From NCBI GenBank assembly GCA_013816485.1, contig JACDEI010000033.1, positions 1 to 55,897 on the forward strand: DNA of 55,897 nucleotides. Direction: 5' to 3'. Positions 45,454 to 54,231 of the stretch are shown here, piece after piece; the first letter of the stretch is position 1, and every line of letters begins with the position of its first letter. This DNA comes from Planctomycetota bacterium (GTDB lineage Bacteria; Planctomycetota; UBA11346). The translations under genes were made by a program, and so were the position numbers. Below the pieces are notes generated by a model that saw only the letters and a program-made list of their open reading frames with translations, had not been told where the DNA came from and ran no database searches.

Positions 45454-46428
45454 TCATGGTTTGCCCAACGTGATGGTCTTCTCCCAGGTCTGCGCCCAGC
45501 CGGTGACTTCATGGTGGGCGACCTGGAGTCGTTCGCCCTGCAAGCGCACGACCAGGAATCCTTTGGGTGTGCTGTCGAGGGTGGGAGCCTTCGGGTCGCG
45601 GTCCTTCTGCGGCGAAGGGGACATGAAGACATCGTAGCCTTCCCATTGGTAGTGGGCGAAGGCATGTTCGTGGCCGTGCAGGATCAGTGCCACGTTGTAG
45701 GGCTTGAGCACATCGCGTAACGCCGCCAAATCGTCGAGCGTCCACCATTTTTCGCGCCCCCAGCCGCGCAGACCGTAATGCCACATCACGATCACCGGAC
45801 GGCCGCTGGCGGCCACCCGCGCAGCAAGATCCTGTTTGAGGAATGTCAGCGCGTGGTGCGGATCGTTCCATGGTGCTGGCCGATCGTAGACCGGGCGCGC
45901 TTCATCGGCCGGGAAGACGTTGAGGTTTACCAAGTGCAGCGGACCCCAGTCCCAGGAGTAATGGTAGTGGTCCTGATCGTAGAAAAACTTCTCCGGCCGC
46001 GTCTGGTTACGGGCGATGACGTCCTGCTGCACGTAGCTGAAGGCGCCATTACCGAGCTTGAGGTCGAGGTCGTGGTTGCCGATGACTTCGATGGCGTTGA
46101 AGCGCAGCATCGCCTTGCCCGGCAGTGGATCAAAAAAGCGACGGTAGCGTTCCCAATTCTCGCGGTTGTTGATGTCGTCGACCAGATCACCCAGCACCAG
46201 CACGCCGCGCGGTTCCGCGACCTCACCACCCAACGGAAAGCTGCGCCCGGGCAGACTGTTCATCACCATGATGGTGTGTTCGGTTCCGGCCGTGCCCCAC
46301 CTGGGGATGTTCACCTGCGGATCGGAGGTGACGAAGAACGTGACGTCTTCAGCAGTGAGCCGGATTCCCAGTCCACCCATCAACAGGGCGATCAGCAGGA
46401 GTGGCGTGGTCGATGCACGGTTGGTCAT
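45454..46428 (-). CDS. Exported metallophosphoesterase
   Basis: 324 residues from ATG 46428 (GGAG nine bases upstream), with signal peptide (TTPLLLIALLMGGLG). Calcineurin-like motifs are GDLVDD, GNHD, MWHYG and HGHEH. At the first metal position, usually DxH, the protein has SDPQ, so the histidine is replaced by glutamine. Related exported phosphoesterases in this bacterial group may share it. Its substrate could be a phosphoester in cell-surface material. Not closely related to the PAP-like enzyme at 32591. Confidence 0.85.
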   Translation of the reverse strand: MTNRASTTPLLLIALLMGGLGIRLTAEDVTFFVTSDPQVNIPRWGTAGTEHTIMVMNSLPGRSFPLGGEVAEPRGVLVLGDLVDDINNRENWERYRRFFDPLPGKAMLRFNAIEVIGNHDLDLKLGNGAFSYVQQDVIARNQTRPEKFFYDQDHYHYSWDWGPLHLVNLNVFPADEARPVYDRPAPWNDPHHALTFLKQDLAARVAASGRPVIVMWHYGLRGWGREKWWTLDDLAALRDVLKPYNVALILHGHEHAFAHYQWEGYDVFMSPSPQKDRDPKAPTLDSTPKGFLVVRLQGERLQVAHHEVTGWAQTWEKTITLGKP

Positions 46429-46472
46429 GGCAGCACACTCCATCACAGTAGGAAATTTGCCGTGGAATCTGC

Positions 46473-46622
46473 TCACCAGTCGTCGGAGCAGAAGGGCGAG
46501 GCGGGCAAGCCATCACGGTTGTAGAGGTTGCAGCCGACCGGGTAGTGTGTGAAGGCGTAGCCTACCGCCATCGGTGCAGTGGGTGCAGTGGCCTGCGGGC
46601 TCGACACCACCACGGCGTGGCA
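46473..46622 (-). pseudogene. Sialate O-acetylesterase C-terminal tail directly behind the metzincin stop
   Basis: The minus-strand frame reads [39 protein letters not shown] and ends at TGA 46473-46475. This is the diagnostic C-terminus of sialate O-acetylesterases ('VVVSSPxV..PxAVRYAW..NP..NLYNxxGLPASPFRTD'). A stop codon in frame closes the upstream side right where the metzincin gene ends (46627). It has the same strand and the right order relative to the core fragment at 50148-50282. Confidence 0.75.
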
Positions 46623-46626
46623 TCAT

Positions 46627-49600
46627 TCACAGACTGCCGGTCAGACGTCGCCGACGTGGCGTCAGGCGATGGAACAGCAAGGCGAGGAATCCCACGAGGG
46701 CGCTCGCACCTGCGCCAAGACCACAGCCTCCGCCTCCGCCTCCGCCGCCACCGCCACCGCCTCCGCTGGGTGGCGTCACGCCAACGTAGACCGTGAAAGC
46801 GTGTGGAGTCGTCAGGCCCTGCGCATCCGCCACCGTCAGGGTGACGGTGACAGTGCCGGTTTTGCTGATCGCTGGCGTGATAGTGACGGTGCGGCTGCCG
46901 CCACTGCCACCAAAGACGATGCCAGATGTCGGAATCACCGTCGTATCGGACGAAGCCTTGGTCAGTGTCAGGCTAGTGACTGCGGTCTCGGTATCAGCGA
47001 TGGTGAAACCGATCGCTCCACTGGCGCTGTCCTTGGCGATCGTCTGGCTGGCGATGCTGGAGATCGTGGGGGCATCATTGATGACGGTGAAGGTGGTGCT
47101 GCCTCCTCGTCGACTGACCATGGCCGTGACCGTATACGGTCCACCGGTCGTGGTGCTCGCCGACACCATCCCTGACGAGTTGATGGTCTTGCCGCCAGAC
47201 ACCGTCCAGGTGAAGGTTGGCGACGGAGCTACGGTGGCTCCGAACTGGTCGACCGCAGTGGCCGTGAAAATCTGGGTTGAACCAACATGCACGAGCGGCG
47301 TGACTGGCGAGACGGTGACCGTGCTTGCCGTCTGGTTGACGGTGACCGTGACATTCGCGGTCGCACTCAGTCCGCTCAGGTCGGTGATGGTCGCACGCAG
47401 CGGATAACTGCCGGCCTTACTGAAGGTCGCCACCGTCGACTTCGCCGCATTCGTACCATTCTCAGCAGAATAGGTGACACTTGCGGGCACACTGCCGTTG
47501 GTCGCCCAGAGGTACGTCAACGAGGCTTCGCCACCGTCATCCGCACCAAGAATGCTCAGCGTCGTGGTGGTGTTGGTCACCGTGGCTGGGCTAGCGGCGG
47601 CAGCCGTCACAATCGTCGGGGCGGTGTTAGACTGGGTGAAATTCTTGCCCGTGATGCTTGGTCCGACCGTCACCGGATTGGTAAAATCCGCTGGATAGCT
47701 GTAGCCATCGCGCTGGGCCGCGACGGTCGAACTACCCGCGGTCACATTGACCAGCGAATAGGTACCATCGCTGTTGGTCCACACCGAGCTGGCAGTGGTA
47801 CCGCGGTGTACACGCACACCTTCCACGCCCGTACCGCCGCTGTCTTTGACCGTACCGGATATGCGGAAGGTGCTGACCGTGCCGACCGTCACGGTAATGG
47901 TGGCTGTCGCCGTAGCGCCTTTCATGTCGCTGACGGTCACGCGCACCGGGTAGTCCTTGGCCGTGCTCCAGGCATGGCTGGTGCTGAGGGTGTTCGAGGC
48001 AAAGGCATCGTCAGCGAAATCCCAATAGACCGCCAACAGATCACCATCCGGATCGCTGCTGGTCGCGTTGAAGGTGACGTTCACGCCGGTCGCAACGCTG
48101 GTCGCACTCGCAGTCGCCGTCACCGTCGGTTTGCGATTCCCAGGGAACGGACCGATCTTCACCACCACGTCCATTGATATCGGCGTGGTACCTGCATTGA
48201 GCACCATCGGCGTGACGTGGATGTTGGCGGCCGGGTCACTGAAGGTACGACCGCGCACCAGGGCCGCGTCAGTCTTGCCCTTCACGGAACCTGGCGTGGT
48301 GTCGAGGATCTGCGCACCGCCGTTGGACGTCCCGATGCCGGTAATGGCCCACGGATCCCAGTGCAAATGCACGCCGTTAAGGTTCCAGTTGTTGGCGAAT
48401 TCACGCCGGTGCGAGATCCAGTAGTCGCGTTGATTATCCTTGGTGATGCGCAGGCCAAACATGGATGACCCCGACGGAGCCGTACTCTGATCACTGGCGT
48501 AGACGCGGTAGGTGCCACTCGTTGTGATGGCCTGCACATTGGTCGTCGGCATCCAATCGAGGCGCCATTTTTCATAGGCGGAGAACTGACCGGCACTGCC
48601 CATCTCGGAATAGGGATCGCCATACTCGGCATTGGCACCAGCACCGATCACGCTGGTGTCATTGGTATTCCAGAAGTTGGCATGCCAGAGGCCGTAGTTA
48701 TGGCCCAATTCATGGACCGCCACACCTGACGAACTGCTTTGCAGCCAGGTCCCCTTGCCGCCGACATAGCCTTGGCCAGCCCAACCACCGAACAGATTCG
48801 AGTGCCGCACCGCATCGAAATGCCAGTTCGCCAACGCGTACTGGGGATCGAGCGCTTGCGCGGCAGCGCGGGCGTCGCTCAGCAACACCGTATCGCCATT
48901 CGCATTGCCACTGTATTCGGACGCGGTCTTGGGCAGCACCACTTCGATGATGGTCCACGTCATGGTCGTCTGTCCCCAGGACGCCGCGTTGTAGTAGGCC
49001 GCCACCGTCGTCATCATCGTATTGGCGCTGCTGATCGTCTGGGGAAACCCGCCTTCGTCGGAGCAACGCGCAATGACGTAGAGCACCTTCTTTGCGCCCA
49101 TGGTCCAACTACTGGCCAATTTCGTCGAGCCGGACTCGGCCACCGCCAATTCGTCAGCCAACTGCGCGATGTGGCCGCCCTGGCACAACACGTGCACCGC
49201 ATCGCCGCTTTCGACGATGACGTCAACAAGTCCGTCCTCGGGTTCCTGATTGGCACCCGCCAGTTTTCCCGACACCGGACACCGTTGATCGTCCAATCGT
49301 TTACTTGGCAGCGGTTGCTCACCCGCCTTCAAGACGCGCAGACGACCCGGCAGCAACGCCAGTACGCCATCGACCGCGACGCCATGCAGGCTGCGTCGAC
49401 CCGCGCTGGTATCGCTCAGGCCTGCGCCCCAGGTGGTCACGTCGAAACGCGCGCCGTCGACCACGGCTTCGCGACGGATCTGCGGTTGCTGGGTTGCGTC
49501 CTGTGGTCGGGTGATGCGCACTTCCAATGCGCCGAGGGAGCTGATCTCCTGCTCCAGTTCACTCTGGACGTCCGCCGGTACTTGTTTGCGACGAGTACGA

Positions 49601-49860
49601 TCGAGCGCCGCAGCAACCGCCTGCTCCGGATCCTCGCGTACCAGACGACGCATGACGACACGACGATCACGCGCCGTCTGACGCAAGCGATCCGGATTCG
49701 CGACGGCTTTGCCACTGCGGGCCGCAACCGCACGCGCACCGAGTTCCTGATCGAACGCATCGAGGGCTTGACGCTCCTCTGGCCGTAGATCCGCAGCCGT
49801 GGCGCCCACCGCGAGCAGCAATACCAGTGCGATAGCGTGACAAGCAGACGTCGGATACAT
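46627..49860 (-). CDS. Exported metzincin metalloprotease with PKD/Ig-like repeats and poly-Gly/Cys C-terminal anchor
   Basis: 1077 residues, GGAGG ahead of the ATG. Signal peptide (about 1-22), a pro-region rich in Arg/Gln (about 25-240), then a catalytic domain with HELGHNYGLWH at 383-393, the complete HExxHxxGxxH metzincin zinc motif, and a possible Met-turn in YSEMGSAG. Then come a PKD domain (DPDGDLLAVYWDF), a carboxypeptidase-regulatory-like domain (GTVKDSGGTGVEGVRVHRG), and further PKD/Big-2/cadherin-like domains. The end is a run of 13 glycines, CGLGAGAS, a hydrophobic helix and RRRR: a tripartite sorting signal similar to Cys-containing CTERM anchors. Function: surface-anchored protease. 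The gene seems to sit inside the ruins of an esterase gene. Confidence 0.88.
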   Translation of the reverse strand: MYPTSACHAIALVLLLAVGATAADLRPEERQALDAFDQELGARAVAARSGKAVANPDRLRQTARDRRVVMRRLVREDPEQAVAAALDRTRRKQVPADVQSELEQEISSLGALEVRITRPQDATQQPQIRREAVVDGARFDVTTWGAGLSDTSAGRRSLHGVAVDGVLALLPGRLRVLKAGEQPLPSKRLDDQRCPVSGKLAGANQEPEDGLVDVIVESGDAVHVLCQGGHIAQLADELAVAESGSTKLASSWTMGAKKVLYVIARCSDEGGFPQTISSANTMMTTVAAYYNAASWGQTTMTWTIIEVVLPKTASEYSGNANGDTVLLSDARAAAQALDPQYALANWHFDAVRHSNLFGGWAGQGYVGGKGTWLQSSSSGVAVHELGHNYGLWHANFWNTNDTSVIGAGANAEYGDPYSEMGSAGQFSAYEKWRLDWMPTTNVQAITTSGTYRVYASDQSTAPSGSSMFGLRITKDNQRDYWISHRREFANNWNLNGVHLHWDPWAITGIGTSNGGAQILDTTPGSVKGKTDAALVRGRTFSDPAANIHVTPMVLNAGTTPISMDVVVKIGPFPGNRKPTVTATASATSVATGVNVTFNATSSDPDGDLLAVYWDFADDAFASNTLSTSHAWSTAKDYPVRVTVSDMKGATATATITVTVGTVSTFRISGTVKDSGGTGVEGVRVHRGTTASSVWTNSDGTYSLVNVTAGSSTVAAQRDGYSYPADFTNPVTVGPSITGKNFTQSNTAPTIVTAAAASPATVTNTTTTLSILGADDGGEASLTYLWATNGSVPASVTYSAENGTNAAKSTVATFSKAGSYPLRATITDLSGLSATANVTVTVNQTASTVTVSPVTPLVHVGSTQIFTATAVDQFGATVAPSPTFTWTVSGGKTINSSGMVSASTTTGGPYTVTAMVSRRGGSTTFTVINDAPTISSIASQTIAKDSASGAIGFTIADTETAVTSLTLTKASSDTTVIPTSGIVFGGSGGSRTVTITPAISKTGTVTVTLTVADAQGLTTPHAFTVYVGVTPPSGGGGGGGGGGGGGCGLGAGASALVGFLALLFHRLTPRRRRLTGSL

Positions 49861-50147
49861 CGGACAACCTCCATAACGAGGGCGGCAGACCGGAACCGGG
49901 GCCCACGCAGGCCTATTCGACGCAACAGATCCTCCCGTCAGGACAAGGACCTCAGGCGGTGGGATTCACTGTGGGTTGGAGACCACTGGGATATGTGCCA
50001 ACATGGACCTAGCTGTCTGGGAATCTTGGACTGATTTTTCCGTGGAGGAGGGCAAATTCGCCAAGCCTTGTTTGAGCGATGTCCGAAGCGGTCCGCTGCA
50101 CACTTAGGCCGGTGTGGCCGTAATCCTTGGCCAGTTCCCACAGCACG

Positions 50148-50282
50148 CCAATTGGCGAGCTGGACGAAATTGAACGGGAACTCACGGCCCCAGAGCTTGC
50201 GCCAGGTTTCGATCAAGGCGCGCTTCTTCTTCACATAGGGCTGCTGTTCGCCGCCGTTTTCCTCGCCCTGGTACCGGCACAT
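50148..50282 (-). pseudogene. Sialate O-acetylesterase catalytic-core fragment
   Basis: Minus-strand codons read RYQGEENGG, then ALIETWRKLWGREFPFNFVQ and LANW. This matches the family block 'WYQGExN...LIxDWRxxWGxxxFPFxFVQLA'. A shifted frame continues the likeness weakly to about 50040 (TGLSV...DIA), so a frameshift lies near 50140. Both the N-terminal half and the C-terminus are missing. The other parts of 49861-50391 (531 bases) show no gene and include the upstream region of the metzincin gene. Confidence 0.65.
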
Positions 50283-50391
50283 CCATGCGGAATAACCACA
50301 AATCCAAAGCGCAAACGTCCAATGATCAGGCCAACCGCACCGTCACCGGTGGGGGTTCATGCGAAATCGCGTCGGGTCTTCGTGCGTGCCG

Positions 50392-51186
50392 TCAGCGGTC
50401 AGTATCACATCGCATCATCAAGCGGTATTCGCGCGGCGTTAGACCCGTGAGTTGTTTGAACTGCCGTGACAACGCGCTTTGGTCACAGAAACCGCACGAC
50501 AAGGCGATGTCAGCGATGGGACGGCTCTCATTGGCGAGAGCGAGGGAGGCCTGGTGGATGCGGGCCTTGATCAGGAAGTGCACCGCCGAGATATGGAAAA
50601 TGCCTTTCATCCGTCGTTCGAACTGGCCCGATGACAGACCCGCCATGCGTGCAAGATCGGGGATGCGTAACGGTTCGGCGAAGTTTTCCTGGATGTAGTC
50701 GATGGTTTGGGCGAATCGTTCATCAACCAGGCTGTTGCGTCCCGGATCGACCAGATCCTTCGAGATGCACGCCAATGCCACCAGTTCGCCTTCGGTGTTG
50801 CGCAGCGGGTACTTGGTGGTGATGCACCAGCCAGGACTTCGATCTGGGTAGAGCGTCAGGTCGAGGTTGTCGACCACCGGCTTGCCCGTGCGGAACAGTT
50901 GCTCGTCCTGCTCCACGTAACGATCGGCCATGTGTTTGGGGAAGAGGTCGTGGGCGGTGCGTCCAATCGCCTTCGCCCGATCGCTCAGGCCGCAGCGTTC
51001 GACACAGGCCTTGCTGATGCAGATGTAGCGGCCGGTGCGGTCCTTGACCGAAAACACCACGTCCGGCACACAATCGAACATGGTCTCGGCGAACAACGGG
51101 TCGTTGAGCGATTCCATCACGCCGCGACGCCAGCGTTCCAGGGCTGCTGTCGGTGAGGCGGTGGCGAGTGGTTGGCGTGCGGGCAT
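50392..51186 (-). CDS. PAS-domain AraC-family transcription regulator
   Basis: 264 residues from ATG 51186. No ribosome site is evident, and longer upstream frames look non-coding. A PAS domain lies at about 30-140 (MFDCVPDVVFSVKDRTGRYI ... GLSDRAKAIGRTAHDLFP), followed by two AraC helix-turn-helix units (RIPDLARMAGLSSGQFERRM and PIADIALSCGFCDQSALSRQF), ending LTPREYR. It is probably a ligand- or redox-sensing activator. It is divergent from the iminopeptidase gene at 51489, the natural candidate target. Confidence 0.9.
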   Translation of the reverse strand: MPARQPLATASPTAALERWRRGVMESLNDPLFAETMFDCVPDVVFSVKDRTGRYICISKACVERCGLSDRAKAIGRTAHDLFPKHMADRYVEQDEQLFRTGKPVVDNLDLTLYPDRSPGWCITTKYPLRNTEGELVALACISKDLVDPGRNSLVDERFAQTIDYIQENFAEPLRIPDLARMAGLSSGQFERRMKGIFHISAVHFLIKARIHQASLALANESRPIADIALSCGFCDQSALSRQFKQLTGLTPREYRLMMRCDTDR

Positions 51187-51488
51187 GGGAGACTTTGTTT
51201 TTTTTCGCGGGCTTAGGCAAGGATTCAGTTCAAGAGCGGTCGACCAGACAGCTGAGGGTGCCGACCGGTGGCCGTCTGCGTGTGGGATGAAGCATGGGGG
51301 ATGGCCATGTCGTACGATTCCGTGCACCATCCGCTTTATTCTTTGTCGGAAACCCGGGGGTCGGTGTCGCACCGTCATCGTGGCAGCGCGCCACACCGCG
51401 CCTCCGGCGGAGGCCCCTCATCTGGCGCCGGCAATGATGCCGCGATATGGTCGCCGGTCGGTTCCTCTCTCACCAACCACCATTGCCC
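51187..51488. promoter_or_regulatory. Divergent region between AraC regulator and iminopeptidase
   Basis: 302 bases without a gene. A perfect hairpin, GCCTCC-GGC-GGAGGC, occupies 51400-51414 and could be an operator or a weak terminator. An eight-base T run precedes the regulator start. I see no clear -35/-10 pair. Confidence 0.3.
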
Positions 51489-52790
51489 ATGACCACACCA
51501 ACACCCCGCACCGTCGTCCGCCACCATGGGATGATCCTCTCCGACTACGAGCTCAGTGTGCCACTCGATCACGCCCAACCGCAAGGACCGTCGCTGACGG
51601 TGTTCGCGCGCACGGTGGTGAATCGCAACCGTACCGCGCCGGATCGGCCGTGGTTGATTTACCTCCAGGGAGGACCTGGGTTTCCTGGCCCACGACCGCT
51701 TACGGATAATGGGTGGCTGCACAAAGCGCTTGAGGATCACCACGTCCTGCTGCTCGACTCGCGAGGAAATGGGCGCAGCAGCGTCGTCCTGACGCAGACG
51801 CTTGAATCACTCGGCAATCCCTTGGCGCAGGCACGGTACCTGCGCCACTTCCGCGCCGACAGCATTGTACGAGATGCCGAAGTGGTACGCCGGCAACTGC
51901 TCGGCGAAGAAAGCCGCTGGAGCGTGCTCGGTCAGAGTTACGGCGGTTTCTGCGCTATGACCTACCTGTCGTTGTTTCCCGAGTCGCTGCGCGAGGTCTT
52001 TATCACCGGTGGTCTGGCTCCGCTCACCGATCACCCTGACGTCTACTACCGCCACACCTATCCCGAAGTCGCGCGCAAGCAGCGCAAGTTCTTTGCACGC
52101 TATCCGCATCAGCAGGAGCAGTGCGCGCGCATCCTCGAACACCTTCACCGTCACGAGATCACATTGCCGGCCGGTGGACGACTGACACCGCGCCGTTTCC
52201 AGCAGATGGGCTTCCTGCTCGGCATGGATGATGGCATGGAGAATCTGCACTACCTGCTCGATGGTGCTTTCTGCCGTACGGCGGGCGGCGAAGAGTTGTC
52301 GTATCCGTTCCTGCGCGCGCTGGAAAACCAGCAGCCATTCGAGACCAACCCGATCTTCGCCATCCTGCACGAGATGTGCTACACGCAGGGTTTCGCCTCG
52401 CGTTGGTCGGCAGAACGAATCCGCGCGGAGTTCCCCGCCACCAATTGGGCACCCGGCCGGGAGCCATCCTTCACCGGCGAGATGATCTATCCGTGGATGT
52501 TCGAGGATTATCCACGTCTGCGACCGCTGCGTGAAGCCGCCGAGATACTGGCCCGCGACGATACCTGGCCAGTCCTCTACGATTCCGCGCGTCTGGCGAA
52601 GAACACCGTTCCGGTTGTCGCGGCGATCTACGCCGAGGACATGTATGTTCCCCGCGCCTTGTCGGAACAGACCGCCTCTGCCATCGGCGGTCTCAAGGCT
52701 TGGTTGACCAATGAATACGAGCACAGCGGCCTGCGCGATGGCGAACGGGTGCTCGGTCGACTGCTGGCCATGCAGCATGAGATGATCTAG
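51489..52790 (+). CDS. pip: Proline iminopeptidase-like alpha/beta hydrolase (S33)
   Basis: 433 residues from ATG 51489. The ATG 14 codons earlier adds nothing family-like. The oxyanion motif YLQGGPGFPG, nucleophile elbow GQSYGG and a cap domain of the S33 prolyl aminopeptidase type are seen. The acid and histidine are likely in YAEDMY and NEYEHSG near the C-terminus. The enzyme would release N-terminal proline from short peptides in the cytoplasm, since it has no signal peptide. It complements PepP, which cuts before proline. Divergent from the PAS-AraC gene. Confidence 0.88.
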   Translation: MTTPTPRTVVRHHGMILSDYELSVPLDHAQPQGPSLTVFARTVVNRNRTAPDRPWLIYLQGGPGFPGPRPLTDNGWLHKALEDHHVLLLDSRGNGRSSVVLTQTLESLGNPLAQARYLRHFRADSIVRDAEVVRRQLLGEESRWSVLGQSYGGFCAMTYLSLFPESLREVFITGGLAPLTDHPDVYYRHTYPEVARKQRKFFARYPHQQEQCARILEHLHRHEITLPAGGRLTPRRFQQMGFLLGMDDGMENLHYLLDGAFCRTAGGEELSYPFLRALENQQPFETNPIFAILHEMCYTQGFASRWSAERIRAEFPATNWAPGREPSFTGEMIYPWMFEDYPRLRPLREAAEILARDDTWPVLYDSARLAKNTVPVVAAIYAEDMYVPRALSEQTASAIGGLKAWLTNEYEHSGLRDGERVLGRLLAMQHEMI

Positions 52791-52830
52791 GAGTCGCGCT
52801 GGCGTACTGCGCAAAGTGCGCCGGGATAAG

Positions 52831-52938
52831 GTGTGGTCGAATAACACGTTTCTCCCGGTAAAATAGCACCTACGCAGCCTTCCGGTAGTAATGGTTCAGC
52901 AGCCCTCCGAGTCGTTTCCTGCACGCCAGTCCGCGTCC
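52831..52938 (-). pseudogene. Transposase 3' tail remnant A
   Basis: The reverse strand codes CRKRLGGLLNHYYRKAA and a TAG stop (52870-52872), matching the end of the full transposase (RKRLGGLLNYYYREAA). The adjoining non-coding GTGTGGTCgAATAAC matches 53014-53028, so the element's 3' non-coding end is also kept. Confidence 0.75.
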
Positions 52939-52939
52939 T

Positions 52940-53000
52940 GTGAAAAAACTCAAACGGCCTCTCGGCAGTAGTAATTCAGCGTTTTCCCCAGGCGAGAGCG
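52940..53000 (-). pseudogene. Transposase 3' tail remnant B
   Basis: Between remnant A and the full transposase, the reverse strand codes RLGKTLNYYCREAV and TGA (52950-52952). This is a third version of the same C-terminus, more diverged, with the end-proximal ACTCAAAC shared with 53026-53033. Confidence 0.6.
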
Positions 53001-53051
53001 GCATTTCACCGGCGTGTGGTCAAATAACTCAAACCTCCCAGCAAAACCGCA

Positions 53052-54122
53052 CTATGCCGCCTCCCGGTAGTAGTAGTTCAGCAGTCCACCGAGCCGTTTC
53101 CTGCGGCGTATTCCGCCGTCGGATATTTTGACCTCCGGCCCAGGATCGATGAGCACATGACCGACGCCCTGATGGTTGCGCTCCCGGTGGTAGTGCTCGA
53201 CGTACTCATGCAGGACAAGACGCAGCGCCTTCTCACCCACAAACCACAACCGGTCGAGGCATTCGTCCTGGAGCGATTTGATGAAGCGCTCGCAATGGGC
53301 ATTGGCATTCGGTGCGGCAACGGGGCTGAGGACTGTTTCAACCCCAGCACCCAACAGCAGGCGATCGAAGGTCGGCGGATACTTCCCATCCCGGTCGCGA
53401 ATGAGGTGGGTGATGCCATGCTGAGTCAGAAAGCCGGTGTCCGCCATGGTGAGGCTGCGAGCGACCTGGGCCATGACGATGTCATCGGGCGTGGCATGGA
53501 CGCAGGCGATATGCACCTGTCTGGTCGCGAGGCGCATGACGATCAGCACGTTGACCCAGGTCAATCCACCGAACGAGATCACCGGCACCGAGCAGAAATC
53601 GCACGACCCCAACGTGCGCCAATGCGCACTGATGAAATGCCGCCAGCGTTTGCGCCGTGCTCCACGCTCGCCTGCTGGGGGAATGCCGCGCTCCTTCAAA
53701 ATGTTCCCGACCGACTGGTCGCTGATGGCGATGCCGAGGTTACCGAGTGCATCAGCGATACGGTCATAGCCCCAGGTCGGATTGTCGATCGCCATCTTCG
53801 CGACCAGCTTGCGAATGCGTCCAGATATCGGTGGCCGTCCAGGCTTCTTTGGTCGTTCGCGTGTTTTCACCGGGTTGGCGATCAACCGCCGAAACCATCC
53901 GCGCACGGTGCCGAGCGCGGCGACGATCAGCAGCGCGCGCGCCTCTTTCCAGCCAACCGCCTTGGCATGCTCGGCGATGCTGCGCCGGTCGGTGTCGGTG
54001 AATGCCAACCGTCGATCTGCAGTCAGCCGCAGAACGATGTGCAATTGCACCAGTGCGAGATCGAGCTGCCGTTGCAGATCGGCTTCACGGGTGGTGGGCG
54101 AACGCAGCAGGATCAGGGGCAT
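53052..54122 (-). CDS. DDE (rve-type) transposase, complete
   Basis: 356 residues from ATG 54122, aligned with the start in the left-edge copy. An N-terminal helix-turn-helix region (about 1-120) is followed by an integrase core: D in SCDFCSVPV, D in LIRDRDGKYP and E in NANAHCERFIKSLQDE, with the usual GxGHVLIDP region and a basic RRRKRLGG tail near the end. The reading frame is complete and all three acidic residues are present, so it may be active. The 3' non-coding end is probably near 53014 (GTGTGGTCAAATAAC). I could not find a matching inverted copy of this end upstream of the start. Confidence 0.9.
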   Translation of the reverse strand: MPLILLRSPTTREADLQRQLDLALVQLHIVLRLTADRRLAFTDTDRRSIAEHAKAVGWKEARALLIVAALGTVRGWFRRLIANPVKTRERPKKPGRPPISGRIRKLVAKMAIDNPTWGYDRIADALGNLGIAISDQSVGNILKERGIPPAGERGARRKRWRHFISAHWRTLGSCDFCSVPVISFGGLTWVNVLIVMRLATRQVHIACVHATPDDIVMAQVARSLTMADTGFLTQHGITHLIRDRDGKYPPTFDRLLLGAGVETVLSPVAAPNANAHCERFIKSLQDECLDRLWFVGEKALRLVLHEYVEHYHRERNHQGVGHVLIDPGPEVKISDGGIRRRKRLGGLLNYYYREAA

Positions 54123-54231
54123 GGGGCGGCGAAGAGTGCGGCAGTGATCGCTGTCCGCAACGCAATCAGGCGAAGCCGTGCTGCTTATCCGCGCCCTTGC
54201 CAGATGATGTGGGTCGATCATGGTCCCGCCC

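Noticed and set aside
46720..46770. Triplet run that looks like a microsatellite or CRISPR-like repeat
   Set aside because: It is the codon run for the poly-glycine of the metzincin tail, in frame, with no spacers.
48739..49788. 349-codon plus-strand frame opposite the metzincin gene
   Set aside because: The opposite strand has the metzincin motif and pro-region, and this frame shows only His/Arg-rich composition.
54123..54231. Inverted terminal repeat of the transposase element upstream of its start
   Set aside because: No reverse complement of the 3' end GTGTGGTCAAATAAC is found. The left-edge copy loses homology about 8 bases before the ATG, so the 5' boundary cannot be set.
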